Program-made: the position numbers and the translations under genes
NCBI GenBank assembly: GCA_017539645.1
Contig: JAFYCM010000090.1
Location: 1-64,000 of the forward strand
DNA: 64,000 bases
Source of the DNA: Bacteroidales bacterium
GTDB taxonomy: Bacteria; Bacteroidota; Bacteroidia; Bacteroidales; Marinilabiliaceae
Direction of reading: 5' to 3'
Notes under the pieces: generated by a model
What the model was told of the DNA's origin: nothing
Seen by the model: only the letters and a program-made list of their open reading frames with translations
Databases searched by the model: none
Shown here: piece after piece, positions 56,546 to 64,000 of the stretch
How the letters are laid out: each line of letters opens with the position of its first letter
Numbering within the stretch: position 1 is the stretch's first letter

Positions 56546-56580
56546 AAAAAAAATCCTCGTAAGCTGTGCAGCTTACGAGG
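56546..56580 (-). terminator. Strong terminator upstream of the TonB receptor
   Basis: A perfect 11-bp stem (cctcgtaagct/agcttacgagg, loop gcac on the minus strand) is followed on the minus strand by eight T. It lies 92 bases before the receptor start with no minus-strand gene above it, so it ends either a small RNA or an attenuated leader. Confidence 0.85.
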
Positions 56581-56699
56581 GCTACTTTTTCCCCTTTAGC
56601 GTTCGAACTATCACAGCTCGTAAACGATAGTATAACTAAAACTAATTATTGTCCAGTGCGTAATCACTACACAACTAGAAATGTATCTTGCTTTTGTTC
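56546..56699 (-). ncRNA. Candidate leader RNA or small RNA before the TonB operon
   Basis: A transcript of about 150 bases is predicted from the motif at 56706-56713 to the terminator. It would fold as a hairpin at about 56651-56672 (gtgtagtg/cactggac, one mismatch), a hairpin actatc/gatagt at about 56606-56631 with a 13-base loop, a short gcta/tagc stem, then the terminator. The loop segment ttacgag (56617-56623) is complementary to ctcgtaa in the terminator's 5' arm (56573-56579), so pairing there would open the terminator. This is the layout of an attenuator, but it is not a riboswitch class I can name. Confidence 0.5.
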
Positions 56700-56705
56700 A
56701 TGACG

Positions 56706-56713
56706 CAAATTTA
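56706..56713 (-). promoter_or_regulatory. -7 promoter element for the leader RNA
   Basis: TAAATTTG on the minus strand fits TAnnTTTG. It lies about 130 bases before the terminator hairpin. The gap between 56714 and the plus-strand gene at 56909 has no other feature than the promoter at 56881-56888. Confidence 0.5.
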
Positions 56714-56880
56714 GCTTCCCATCTCTTGTTTTCCAAAATGAACTAAGCGTGTAGATTTATTCAAAATAAGCGGTGGTTTGCAAAATTTTTATATTGCAGT
56801 CGCATTTGTTACAATTAGTAACTATTATAGCGTTTCATAATACCTAATTGTAGGTATACTTCTGTAGGGGCTGTTGTAAA

Positions 56881-56888
56881 TATTTTTG
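56881..56888 (+). promoter_or_regulatory. -7 promoter element for the T9SS cargo operon
   Basis: TATTTTTG fits TAnnTTTG, 20 bases before the ATG at 56909. Confidence 0.5.
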
Positions 56889-56908
56889 TAATAAATTTTT
56901 TAGTGAAT

Positions 56909-58792
56909 ATGTTTGGGTCAAGACACATAATTATCGGCTTAGTAGCAATTCTTACAGTTGCTGGTTCGCAAAACGTTGTAGCACAAGATTTTGTGTATAA
57001 CTTTTCGTCGCCTTTGTTGTCGGTCGATAGCACGGGCAAATACACTCGCACTGCTTTTTGCGAAGTTGTAGCAGGTGCCGATGGAAAGTTCTTTTCGCTT
57101 GGCTACTTTGGCAATACAACCAAAACTCGCGAGGCGACATTATTGGGCACCTCGGTAGCATCGCCAGTGGCGTACAATTACCATAGCAATTTATACAACA
57201 AAGCTCTCGTACTTACCAAACACGATGCGCATGGCAATGTAGATTGGCAAGTTTCGTCGGCAGAAGGCGATATGTCTGGAGGCAGTGTGGCATCGACGTC
57301 GGACGGCGGTTGTGTGTTGGCGCTGAAGTTGCGCTACGAGAATGAAAGTGAGTATGTGAGCAACGTACTTATAGATTTGCGTGATGCAAGTGGCGCTTCT
57401 ACGAAAGTCACTGCCGATTGGGATGCGAGCGTATTCACCGATGGCAAATACCATCGCATATATTATCCTGTGCTTATCAAGTTGGACGCAAACGGCAAAG
57501 TAGCTGCTACAAAAGTATTTTCGTCGGCTCATGCGGTAGCACCCAAAGCAAGCGATTACTATGCATATGGTTGCACCGATGGTTTTGAATTACAAGATGT
57601 CTGCACAGACGACGATGATAATGTGTATGTGGTTGGCTACCAGCGCGAAGCACTAATCGTAGATGGCGATACCATCGAAGCTCATAATATAAGCGAATGG
57701 GTCGGCGACCCTCAACATGCTTGTGGTTCGTCGTTCGTAATAAAATTTGACAATAATCTCAATTATGTGCGTCATCTCTCTTCGCAGTCCGAAGCTACGA
57801 ATGATCAGGCAAACCACATTGCCTATCGAGATAGTAAACTCTATTTGACGGGTTATGTGAAGGCGCGCAAGACGTTTAGCATTGCTGGCGCAACAGATGC
57901 CGATGCTGATGCAGCGCCTGGCGAGAAATCTGAACTTTGGCTTGCGTCTCTCAATGCTGCCGATTTCTCGGTTAATTACTTGAAGATTTATGCCTCTGAG
58001 TATGTAGATAAGGAGAGGACAGAAGGCAATAAAGTCGATGTGCAGTTCGTTGAGCCGAGCAACGACAATAAATACGTATACGTAGGCGGCTATATCATGC
58101 GTGCGGGCTTCGTCACTAAGGATGGAACGAGCGTTTTGCCCGGCGAAGAATCGAAAAACTGTGGTTTTGTGGTTCGCATTGCCGCAACAGATGGCGCGCT
58201 CGAGAAATGCTATGCAAGCCAAGCGGGCATAAGTATGATTTCTAGCGTGTCGCCAAATGACGATGGCTCGTTCTGGGCGTACGGCTATGATTGGTCTGCG
58301 CTGAGTGCTGGCGACGTGATTAGAGCATACTTATTCGATAGCAATTTTGACGTGAGCCAAAGAGCGACGCTGCTCACACAAAATGCTATGGCAACAGCGA
58401 AATCGATGGCGCGCGTAGACAACGATTTTGTATTCCTAGCCATAGTTGCCTCGCAAAAAAGTAACAAGGTGGCTTTCCTCAATACCGATGAGTCCATCGA
58501 ACCAACAACAGAATACACTGCAGTGGCGTTTGGCTACAGCATTGCTGGCGGTGAGTCGGCGCTATACACTCCAGTTGATAAAATTGAGAGTAGTAGCGAT
58601 ATAAATATTTACGCACACAACCACGCTGCGCACATAATAGGTGCTGCTGGCGAAGTGGTGAAAATTTACGATGCACGTGGCACGCTTATCCGCACCGCGC
58701 AACTTGCTACTGCTCGTGAGGCTGTAACGCTATCGCCTGGACTATATATAGTTAGCGTTGACGGCATAAATAAGAAGATAACTATCCAATAA
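56909..58792 (+). CDS. Secreted protein with type IX sorting domain
   Basis: A 627-residue exported protein. The signal peptide (IIIGLVAILTVAGSQNVVAQ) is followed by repetitive strand-rich sequence with propeller-like blocks (for example HGNVDWQVSSAEGDMSGGSV and GDGSFWAYGYDWSA-type segments). The last roughly 75 residues are a T9SS type A C-terminal sorting domain: GEVVKIYDARGTLIRT, then LSPGLYIVSVDG and a terminal KKITIQ strand. T9SS cargo crosses the outer membrane and is attached to A-LPS or released. ATG at 56909 is preferred to the GTG two codons before. The second cargo gene follows 22 bases later. No enzyme motif was seen, so the function is unknown. Confidence 0.85.
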   Translation: MFGSRHIIIGLVAILTVAGSQNVVAQDFVYNFSSPLLSVDSTGKYTRTAFCEVVAGADGKFFSLGYFGNTTKTREATLLGTSVASPVAYNYHSNLYNKALVLTKHDAHGNVDWQVSSAEGDMSGGSVASTSDGGCVLALKLRYENESEYVSNVLIDLRDASGASTKVTADWDASVFTDGKYHRIYYPVLIKLDANGKVAATKVFSSAHAVAPKASDYYAYGCTDGFELQDVCTDDDDNVYVVGYQREALIVDGDTIEAHNISEWVGDPQHACGSSFVIKFDNNLNYVRHLSSQSEATNDQANHIAYRDSKLYLTGYVKARKTFSIAGATDADADAAPGEKSELWLASLNAADFSVNYLKIYASEYVDKERTEGNKVDVQFVEPSNDNKYVYVGGYIMRAGFVTKDGTSVLPGEESKNCGFVVRIAATDGALEKCYASQAGISMISSVSPNDDGSFWAYGYDWSALSAGDVIRAYLFDSNFDVSQRATLLTQNAMATAKSMARVDNDFVFLAIVASQKSNKVAFLNTDESIEPTTEYTAVAFGYSIAGGESALYTPVDKIESSSDINIYAHNHAAHIIGAAGEVVKIYDARGTLIRTAQLATAREAVTLSPGLYIVSVDGINKKITIQ

Positions 58793-58814
58793 AAAACAAC
58801 TCAACAGAACATAT

Positions 58815-60461
58815 ATGAACAAAACAATTACACATTTTATTTTGGCTGCTTGCGCAATGACCGTAGCAAGCGCAGCAAAGGCAGATTTTACGCCTACGCG
58901 AATCTCGGCAACTGACACTTTAGTGGTTGACCAAAGTGCGAATGATAAAACTTATGCCATTCAATTTGGTTATTCGGCGGCGCTCGCTGGGGGGCAAGCG
59001 TTTGTAGGGGCAGGAGCAGGTGCGGCAGTTGGCGCCGACAAAGGCAGCCATACCGTATACGTATATGATATTGATGAAAATGGTGCAACGACGTTGTCTC
59101 AGAAAATAGTTGAACCAGAGCTTGCTAATTTCTTTGGTTGGGCAATTGCTGCTTCAGATAAATATTTGGCTGTATATGCTTCAGGAACAAAGAAGCTGTA
59201 TGTATATGAAAAACAGTCAGATGGCAAATGGACTTCTGAGCCTGTGATAACCACTGGTGAGCTGTCGAACTACTATTTTGCACTCGATGGAGACCGATTG
59301 GTTGTAACGGAGAATAATGTCGTAAGTATACAGAAAATCACTAAAGCAGGTGAAGACTCGTATACTTTGGAGAAAGAGGTTATTGCAGAAGGCGAATTGA
59401 AAGTTGAAAACCAAAATGCCATCAATATAAACCCGAATGCTGGTGTAGCCATCAGTGGCAATAATTTGCTAATAAACAAAAAGAACGATGGCGCCTATTT
59501 CTTTGAATATACGGCGTCAGGATGGACTCAGACAAAAAAAATAGACAACACTGGCTTTACGGCTAATAGATACAAAACAGTAGCTATAAGTGATAAATAT
59601 GCTTCGATTGCTACAGGCAATAAATCTTTTTTGGTCGTAGAAAAAACTGCGGATGGATGGGCTAATGCTGAGCCTATTTCGCTGCAAACCCAAAACATAA
59701 GAAAACCAGTTACTACGGTTATAAACGGGAACTTTATAGTTGTTACAGAGACAGCAGGAACATCTACAGCTGTAAACGATTATTACGCTGAGTTCTACAC
59801 TAAGGTAGATGGAGAGTGGACATTCGTGAAATATGCGGCTCAACTCAATGTGCCATCGGGCATAGCTATGGATTGTGATTTTGATGGACAATACTATTTG
59901 GCTTCCGCTAATACCACAGTCGTAAATGATGTTGCAAATGTTGGTAAAGCATATCTATATAATTTTATCACCGACATCGACTACACTATTGTCGAGCCAA
60001 AGGATTTAGACTACAATGGCGAACCTCAAACGCCTACCTTGGAGGTAAATGTGGCTAAAGAGTACAATGCTAACGTTACCTATAGCATCACAGCCGACGG
60101 TGTCTATACGGCTGAACTTCCATCGTATACAGAAGCAGGCGAATATACCCTATTCTACAAAATAGAGGCTGAAGGTTACTCTACCATTGTAGAGTCGGTT
60201 ACGTTCAACGTAGACCAAGTAAAACCATTGGTTGTTACCGCGGCATGCGAAGTGGAGTTTGCCAAAGCTCAGGTGCGAGCAGAAGGCAAGAATGTCATCG
60301 TAGAGAATGCCATCGAGAAGAGCATCAATGTGTACAACATAGCTGGCTCGCTCGTCTATAGCAAAGCATCGGCTGGTGCTAAAGAGGTTATCGCGCTCGA
60401 TAAGTCGGGCATATACATAGTAGAGGTTAACGGCACAGCATCAAAGGTTGTAGTGAAATAA
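58815..60461 (+). CDS. Secreted protein with MBG-like and type IX sorting domains
   Basis: The 548-residue protein starts with a signal peptide (FILAACAMTVASAAKA). Residues about 45-385 hold propeller-like repeats resembling FG-GAP modules (FGYSAALAGGQAFVG, and FGWAIAASDKYLAVYASG). Residues about 390-475 resemble the MBG-type bacterial adhesin domain (DYNGEPQTPTLEV, then AGEYTLFYKIEAEGYST). The C-terminal roughly 65 residues are a T9SS sorting domain: NVIVENAIEKSINVYNIAGSLVY and SGIYIVEVNGTASKVVVK. It shares the operon with the preceding cargo gene and is followed by a terminator. The architecture suggests an adhesin or surface-binding protein. The ligand is unknown. Confidence 0.85.
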   Translation: MNKTITHFILAACAMTVASAAKADFTPTRISATDTLVVDQSANDKTYAIQFGYSAALAGGQAFVGAGAGAAVGADKGSHTVYVYDIDENGATTLSQKIVEPELANFFGWAIAASDKYLAVYASGTKKLYVYEKQSDGKWTSEPVITTGELSNYYFALDGDRLVVTENNVVSIQKITKAGEDSYTLEKEVIAEGELKVENQNAININPNAGVAISGNNLLINKKNDGAYFFEYTASGWTQTKKIDNTGFTANRYKTVAISDKYASIATGNKSFLVVEKTADGWANAEPISLQTQNIRKPVTTVINGNFIVVTETAGTSTAVNDYYAEFYTKVDGEWTFVKYAAQLNVPSGIAMDCDFDGQYYLASANTTVVNDVANVGKAYLYNFITDIDYTIVEPKDLDYNGEPQTPTLEVNVAKEYNANVTYSITADGVYTAELPSYTEAGEYTLFYKIEAEGYSTIVESVTFNVDQVKPLVVTAACEVEFAKAQVRAEGKNVIVENAIEKSINVYNIAGSLVYSKASAGAKEVIALDKSGIYIVEVNGTASKVVVK

Positions 60462-60481
60462 TAAGTTGCAAATAAGAGCAT

Positions 60482-60512
60482 AAGGCTGTCACTTTTGTGG
60501 CAGCCTTTTTCT
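60482..60512 (+). terminator. Terminator of the T9SS cargo operon
   Basis: The perfect 11-bp stem aaggctgtcac/gtggcagcctt (one G-U) with loop tttt is followed by a T tract. Confidence 0.9.
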
Positions 60513-60525
60513 TTTCAGTGGTTAT

Positions 60526-60558
60526 AAACAAAATAGGACAGCCTCGAAAGACTGCCCT
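60526..60558 (-). terminator. Terminator of kdsB
   Basis: On the minus strand agggcagt pairs with gctgtcct (two G-U), followed by ATTTTGTTT. Confidence 0.65.
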
Positions 60559-60585
60559 ACGTATGTATTTATAACTCTTTAGTTG

Positions 60586-61341
60586 TTACTTTATAAGTCC
60601 TCTGCGGCGTAGCTCCTCGAGATCTTCGGGAGTATCTATAGATAGACTTTCGAGCTTCGTTTCGAGCACGCGGATAGAGTAGCCATTCTCGAGCCAACGT
60701 AGCTGCTCGAGCGACTCGCATTTTTCGAGTGTGCCGCGGTCGAGCTTAGTTATTTTTCTAAGTATGTCGGTGCGATAGCCGTAGAGACCGATGTGGTTGT
60801 AGAATTTATGCTTGAGGTGCCACTCGTCTTCGTTTTCGCCGCGTAGGTATGGAATAGGCGAACGGCTGAAGTAGAGCGCGAGGTTGTCGTTAGACACTAC
60901 AACTTTAGGTTTGTTAGGGTTGAAGAGATCGCCTTTGTTATCAACGGGTTTTATGAGTGTAGCAATCTCTGTCGTGTCATCGTCGAACGAAGAGGCGAGG
61001 AGTGAAATCTGCTCGGGGTTGATAAAAGGTTCGTCGCCTTGGATGTTGAGCACGGCATAGAACTTCTTGCCAAGCGATTTCTCAACCGTTTCGAGAGCTT
61101 CGGCGCAGCGGTCTGTTCCGCTCTGGTGCGTAGAGGCGGTCATAACTACGTTGCCGCCAAATTTCTTCACAGCCTCGGCAATGCGATCATCGTCGGTAGC
61201 TACGTATACATCGGGCATCACTTTGAGCGCTTGCTCGGTGACGCGTTGAATCATAGGCTTGCCACCAATGTCGGCTAATGGCTTACCAGGAAAACGACTC
61301 GATGCATAACGCGCTGGTATTAAGCATAATATACTTTTCAT
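60586..61341 (-). CDS. kdsB: 3-deoxy-manno-octulosonate cytidylyltransferase
   Basis: KdsB activates KDO as CMP-KDO for lipid A-core assembly, so the cell makes LPS. The 251-residue protein shows the nucleotidyltransferase start LCLIPARYASSRFPGKPL (about 5-22), the VMTASTHQSGTDRCAEA loop (about 74-90), NIQGDEPF (metal-binding Asp, about 114) and HIGLYGYR near residue 186. It is a single-gene transcript on the minus strand, flanked by plus-strand T9SS cargo and sensor genes. Confidence 0.97.
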   Translation of the reverse strand: MKSILCLIPARYASSRFPGKPLADIGGKPMIQRVTEQALKVMPDVYVATDDDRIAEAVKKFGGNVVMTASTHQSGTDRCAEALETVEKSLGKKFYAVLNIQGDEPFINPEQISLLASSFDDDTTEIATLIKPVDNKGDLFNPNKPKVVVSNDNLALYFSRSPIPYLRGENEDEWHLKHKFYNHIGLYGYRTDILRKITKLDRGTLEKCESLEQLRWLENGYSIRVLETKLESLSIDTPEDLEELRRRGLIK

Positions 61342-61375
61342 GATTGATTGTTTTTTCAGCGGCGAAGATAAGTAT

Positions 61376-61399
61376 GAATTACGAATTACGAGTTACGAG
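61376..61399. repeat. Heptamer repeat GAATTAC/GAGTTAC
   Basis: Three 7-base units plus a partial fourth of the type GAATTAC, GAATTAC, GAGTTAC lie upstream of kdsB. This is the same heptamer family as at 13049-13083. Confidence 0.7.
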
Positions 61400-61481
61400 G
61401 TTTGGAATAAGAGTATTGTAGATGGAATTTGTATTTAGTCGTTGGAGGGGATTTGCAATTAGTAGACGCAAAGAAATGTGT

Positions 61482-61489
61482 TAATTTTG
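61482..61489 (+). promoter_or_regulatory. -7 promoter element for the hybrid sensor gene
   Basis: TAATTTTG fits TAnnTTTG, 19 bases before the ATG at 61508. Confidence 0.55.
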
Positions 61490-61507
61490 TCAACAAATTT
61501 TTACACA

Positions 61508-64000
61508 ATGAAACAACTAATCTTGTCGCTGTTGCTCTTGCTGGGGGGCATAAATATTTATGCTGGGCAGCTAAAGTACTTCAACAGCGAGCAACGCGGT
61601 CTGTCTAATAGCCTTATAAACCAGATTGTTCAAGATAAATATGGATATATATGGATAGCCACCGAAGATGGAATAAGCAAGTTCGACGGTTCGGAATTTG
61701 CCATCTATCGCGCTGATGGGCGAAGAGGTGCGCTGCGCCATAACTATGTACGTACTATCTACGAAGACCATTCGGGCCGCCTATGGATAGGTACGATGGA
61801 CGGCATACAGACCTACGACTACGCCACCGACTCGTTTGTGGATGTGGTGATGATGTCGGGCAGCGATACCGTTTCGGCGCACGTCACTTCGGTATGCGAA
61901 GGCACCGATGGCATTATATATATAGGAACTTCGGGCTGCGGCGTGCTACAATTCGATGGCGAAGTTTTCCAACGCATAAAGAATCTTTCTACTATCGATT
62001 TCGTGTCGTCGGTTATAATCGACAATCGCGGATATTTATGGATAGCGGCGTTCAACAAGGGCGTCTACAAATGCAATCCGTCGAGTGGCGAGGTGATGAA
62101 AATAGCTATTCCTAATAGCTACAAACTTGCCGAAAACGCTTTCCTGCTGCAGATTGACAACCTGATATATTTATGCAACAACGATAAAGGCCTTTTCAAC
62201 GCAAGGCTCTCCGACGATGCCTTTAGCGTCTGCCATGAATTCGATGGCATACTTAAGCCCAACGATGTAGTATCGGCGCTTGCTTCCGATGGTCATAATA
62301 TTTATGTGGGCTTAGACGGCGGCGGATTGTACGTATTGAAAAACGGCGAGCCTCAGCGCGTAGAACTTTATCTGCCGCAATTCTACTTCGACAAAACCAA
62401 GATTCACACCATTTTCTTCGACAAGAGTGGCAATATGTGGCTCGGACTTTTCCAGAAGGGCATTGTGCTCGTAACCAAGAGCGATGCCGAGTTCATCAAC
62501 TATGGATACAAGCCCAGTACGCGCTACAATATTGGTTCGTCGTGCGTGATGTCGGTGCGTACGGCTTGCGGAAAACTTTGGTTTGGCACCGATGGCGACG
62601 GTCTATACGAGATAGATAGCAAAGGCAACGCTAACCACGTTTCGGCCAACGTGCCAACGACCATAATGAATATTGAGCAACTCGGCGCCGACAATATCCT
62701 ACTCGCAGGCTACTACGACGGCTTGATTCGCTACAACGTAAATACTCATAGCACCGTCGACATGAACGCCGTGCTGAGCGATGCCAACAAGAAGTACAAC
62801 AAACACATAGCCTGCATAGAGCGCGACAGCCGTGGCGACATTTGGATAGGTACGTATGGCAGCGGCGCATTCCGCATAGACAAAGATGGCGTAGCGCGTA
62901 GTTTCGAATCGACGTCCGAGAAACTCGACTATGAGCGCAATGAGCCGATAAACAACTGGATTGCAGCCGTTTGCACTAAAGATGATTATGTATGGCTTGG
63001 CACGTTCAAGGGCGTTTGCTGCTACAACTTGAGCCAAGATCGTTTTGTGGATATTCCTGCCGCGCTGAAAAATGCCGTTGGGCAAGCTACCGTTTCGGAT
63101 ATTACCTACGATAACGATGGAGTGTTGTGGATTGCAACAAGTTCGGGTGTAATTAGTTACAATAGTAAAAATGAGAAAACACACCGATACACCACCGAAG
63201 ATGGCTTGACCTCTAACGTGGCTGTTGCCGTGGCTGCCGACTCGCTCAATCATGTGTGGGTGTCGACGCACAATGGCCTTTCGTGCATAAAGACCAGCAC
63301 CATCGATAATTACTACTATCAGAACGGATTGCCTTGCAACGAATTTTCGCGCAGTGCCGTAACTACCATCGACGACGGCCGTATGGTGTTTGGCGGCGTG
63401 TCTGGCGCAGTGATTTTCAATCCTTATGAAATACGAAACGAGTTTACCATCTCCGATGTGCAAATCACGCATTTCTATCTGAATGGTCGTGAGATACGCT
63501 ACAACGATACCTCGAACGGCAAGTCGATAGTCGATAAGGCTATCATAGATGCGCAGAATTTTGAGTTCGATTTCTCGGAGCGCTCGCTTGCCATCTCGTT
63601 CTCCACGTTCGACTTCTCGCTCACCGAGCAGATTCGCTACGTATATCATCTCGAAGGCTTCGACGACAAGTGGCACAGCACCAACTATGGCGAGGCGACA
63701 ATAAGTTTCACCAATCTGCGCGAGGGTGAATACAAATTGCTCGTTTATGCTCGCAGCGGAAATGTATCGTCGGCGCAACGTGAGTTCTTCATTGTGGTGC
63801 GTCCGCCTTGGTGGAAAACTACGTGGGCTTTTGTACTATACGTATTCATATTCATATTTATGACTGCGCTAATAGTTATGCTGTGGCGCGCACGCAGAGC
63901 CATACGTATAGAGATAGAGAACAGCCAGCGTCAGCAGCAGATTGATGAGGCGCGCTTCCAACTCTTCTTCAATATCTCGCATGAGATACGTACGCCGCTA
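61508..64000 (+). CDS. Hybrid two-component sensor (HTCS type), 3' end outside window
   Basis: The frame is open from the ATG at 61508 to the last base (831 codons). A signal peptide (LILSLLLLLGGINIYAG) precedes a periplasmic double propeller of Reg_prop repeats (for example IVQDKYGYIWIATEDGISK and IYEDHSGRLWIGTMDGI). A Y_Y_Y domain spans about 694-761, a single membrane helix about 767-791, and the histidine kinase H-box SHEIRTPL begins at the very edge with His825. In HTCS proteins the missing part holds the HATPase, receiver and AraC-type HTH domains. Such sensors usually control polysaccharide utilisation loci, whose genes would then lie beyond base 64000. The stop and output domains cannot be seen here. 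Confidence 0.9.
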   Translation, partial: MKQLILSLLLLLGGINIYAGQLKYFNSEQRGLSNSLINQIVQDKYGYIWIATEDGISKFDGSEFAIYRADGRRGALRHNYVRTIYEDHSGRLWIGTMDGIQTYDYATDSFVDVVMMSGSDTVSAHVTSVCEGTDGIIYIGTSGCGVLQFDGEVFQRIKNLSTIDFVSSVIIDNRGYLWIAAFNKGVYKCNPSSGEVMKIAIPNSYKLAENAFLLQIDNLIYLCNNDKGLFNARLSDDAFSVCHEFDGILKPNDVVSALASDGHNIYVGLDGGGLYVLKNGEPQRVELYLPQFYFDKTKIHTIFFDKSGNMWLGLFQKGIVLVTKSDAEFINYGYKPSTRYNIGSSCVMSVRTACGKLWFGTDGDGLYEIDSKGNANHVSANVPTTIMNIEQLGADNILLAGYYDGLIRYNVNTHSTVDMNAVLSDANKKYNKHIACIERDSRGDIWIGTYGSGAFRIDKDGVARSFESTSEKLDYERNEPINNWIAAVCTKDDYVWLGTFKGVCCYNLSQDRFVDIPAALKNAVGQATVSDITYDNDGVLWIATSSGVISYNSKNEKTHRYTTEDGLTSNVAVAVAADSLNHVWVSTHNGLSCIKTSTIDNYYYQNGLPCNEFSRSAVTTIDDGRMVFGGVSGAVIFNPYEIRNEFTISDVQITHFYLNGREIRYNDTSNGKSIVDKAIIDAQNFEFDFSERSLAISFSTFDFSLTEQIRYVYHLEGFDDKWHSTNYGEATISFTNLREGEYKLLVYARSGNVSSAQREFFIVVRPPWWKTTWAFVLYVFIFIFMTALIVMLWRARRAIRIEIENSQRQQQIDEARFQLFFNISHEIRTPL

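Noticed and set aside
56546-56713. Cobalamin riboswitch before the TonB receptor
   Set aside because: The conserved B12-box and core sequences of that class are absent. Only a GCACTGG resemblance exists, so the class was not assigned.

Overview
The window looks like chromosomal DNA from a member of the order Bacteroidales (phylum Bacteroidota). The evidence is consistent across it: start-proximal promoters fit the Bacteroidota -7 motif TAnnTTTG, two secreted proteins end in type IX secretion (T9SS) sorting domains, there is a TonB-dependent receptor with a carboxypeptidase-regulatory-like N-terminal domain, a Reg_prop hybrid two-component sensor starts at the right edge, a protein fuses HU-like and SPOR domains, and the tRNA genes lack an encoded CCA. 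I could not fix the genus. I see no prophage, insertion sequence, integrase, CRISPR array or rRNA. Most genes are housekeeping or envelope genes in short operons.

Layout. 1-2000: the end of tRNA-Phe, a mazG-like/deoC operon on the minus strand, and tRNA-Leu. 2000-7000: HU-SPOR protein, a DUF4197 lipoprotein with a hypothetical envelope protein, tyrS and a DUF554 membrane protein. 6900-10000: three minus-strand glycosyltransferases. 10000-15000: enolase, then a redox module: a Tat-signal aldo/keto reductase carrying ferredoxin motifs, a membrane polyferredoxin that looks like a NapH-NapG fusion, and a divergent HxlR regulator. 15000-18000: yraN, two small membrane proteins, tRNA-Asn and a GT2. 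18000-24700: polA, ribE, rlpA, an MscS channel and a BspA-type leucine-rich repeat protein. 25000-34400: metG, an S66 carboxypeptidase, upp, a radC broken by one in-frame stop, a very large protease-propeller-barrel protein, a 4-TM protein and galE. 34500-44900: a Reg_prop/PP2C sensor phosphatase, a GT5-only glycogen-synthase-like protein, an orphan histidine kinase, sppA, an M16 peptidase, an O-methyltransferase and dusB. 45000-50800: hflX, a 0.9 kb gap with factor-independent terminator hairpins, typA and a DASS anion transporter. 50800-56900: a TonB receptor / DUF4876 lipoprotein / DUF6850 barrel operon with a structured, attenuator-like leader. 56900-64000: two T9SS cargo proteins, kdsB and the 5' part of a hybrid two-component sensor.

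How the genes relate. Translation and DNA maintenance genes (tyrS, metG, dusB, typA, hflX, polA, tRNAs) are scattered singly. Envelope functions dominate: LPS/glycan synthesis (kdsB, galE, glycosyltransferases), cell wall (rlpA, LD-carboxypeptidase), outer-membrane uptake and secreted proteins. The items most worth a second look are the redox module at 11.7-15.0 kb, the leader RNA and TonB operon at 50.8-56.7 kb, the protease-propeller-barrel protein at 29.8-32.7 kb, the nonsense codon in radC, and the dispersed heptamer and palindromic repeats in the intergenic gaps.
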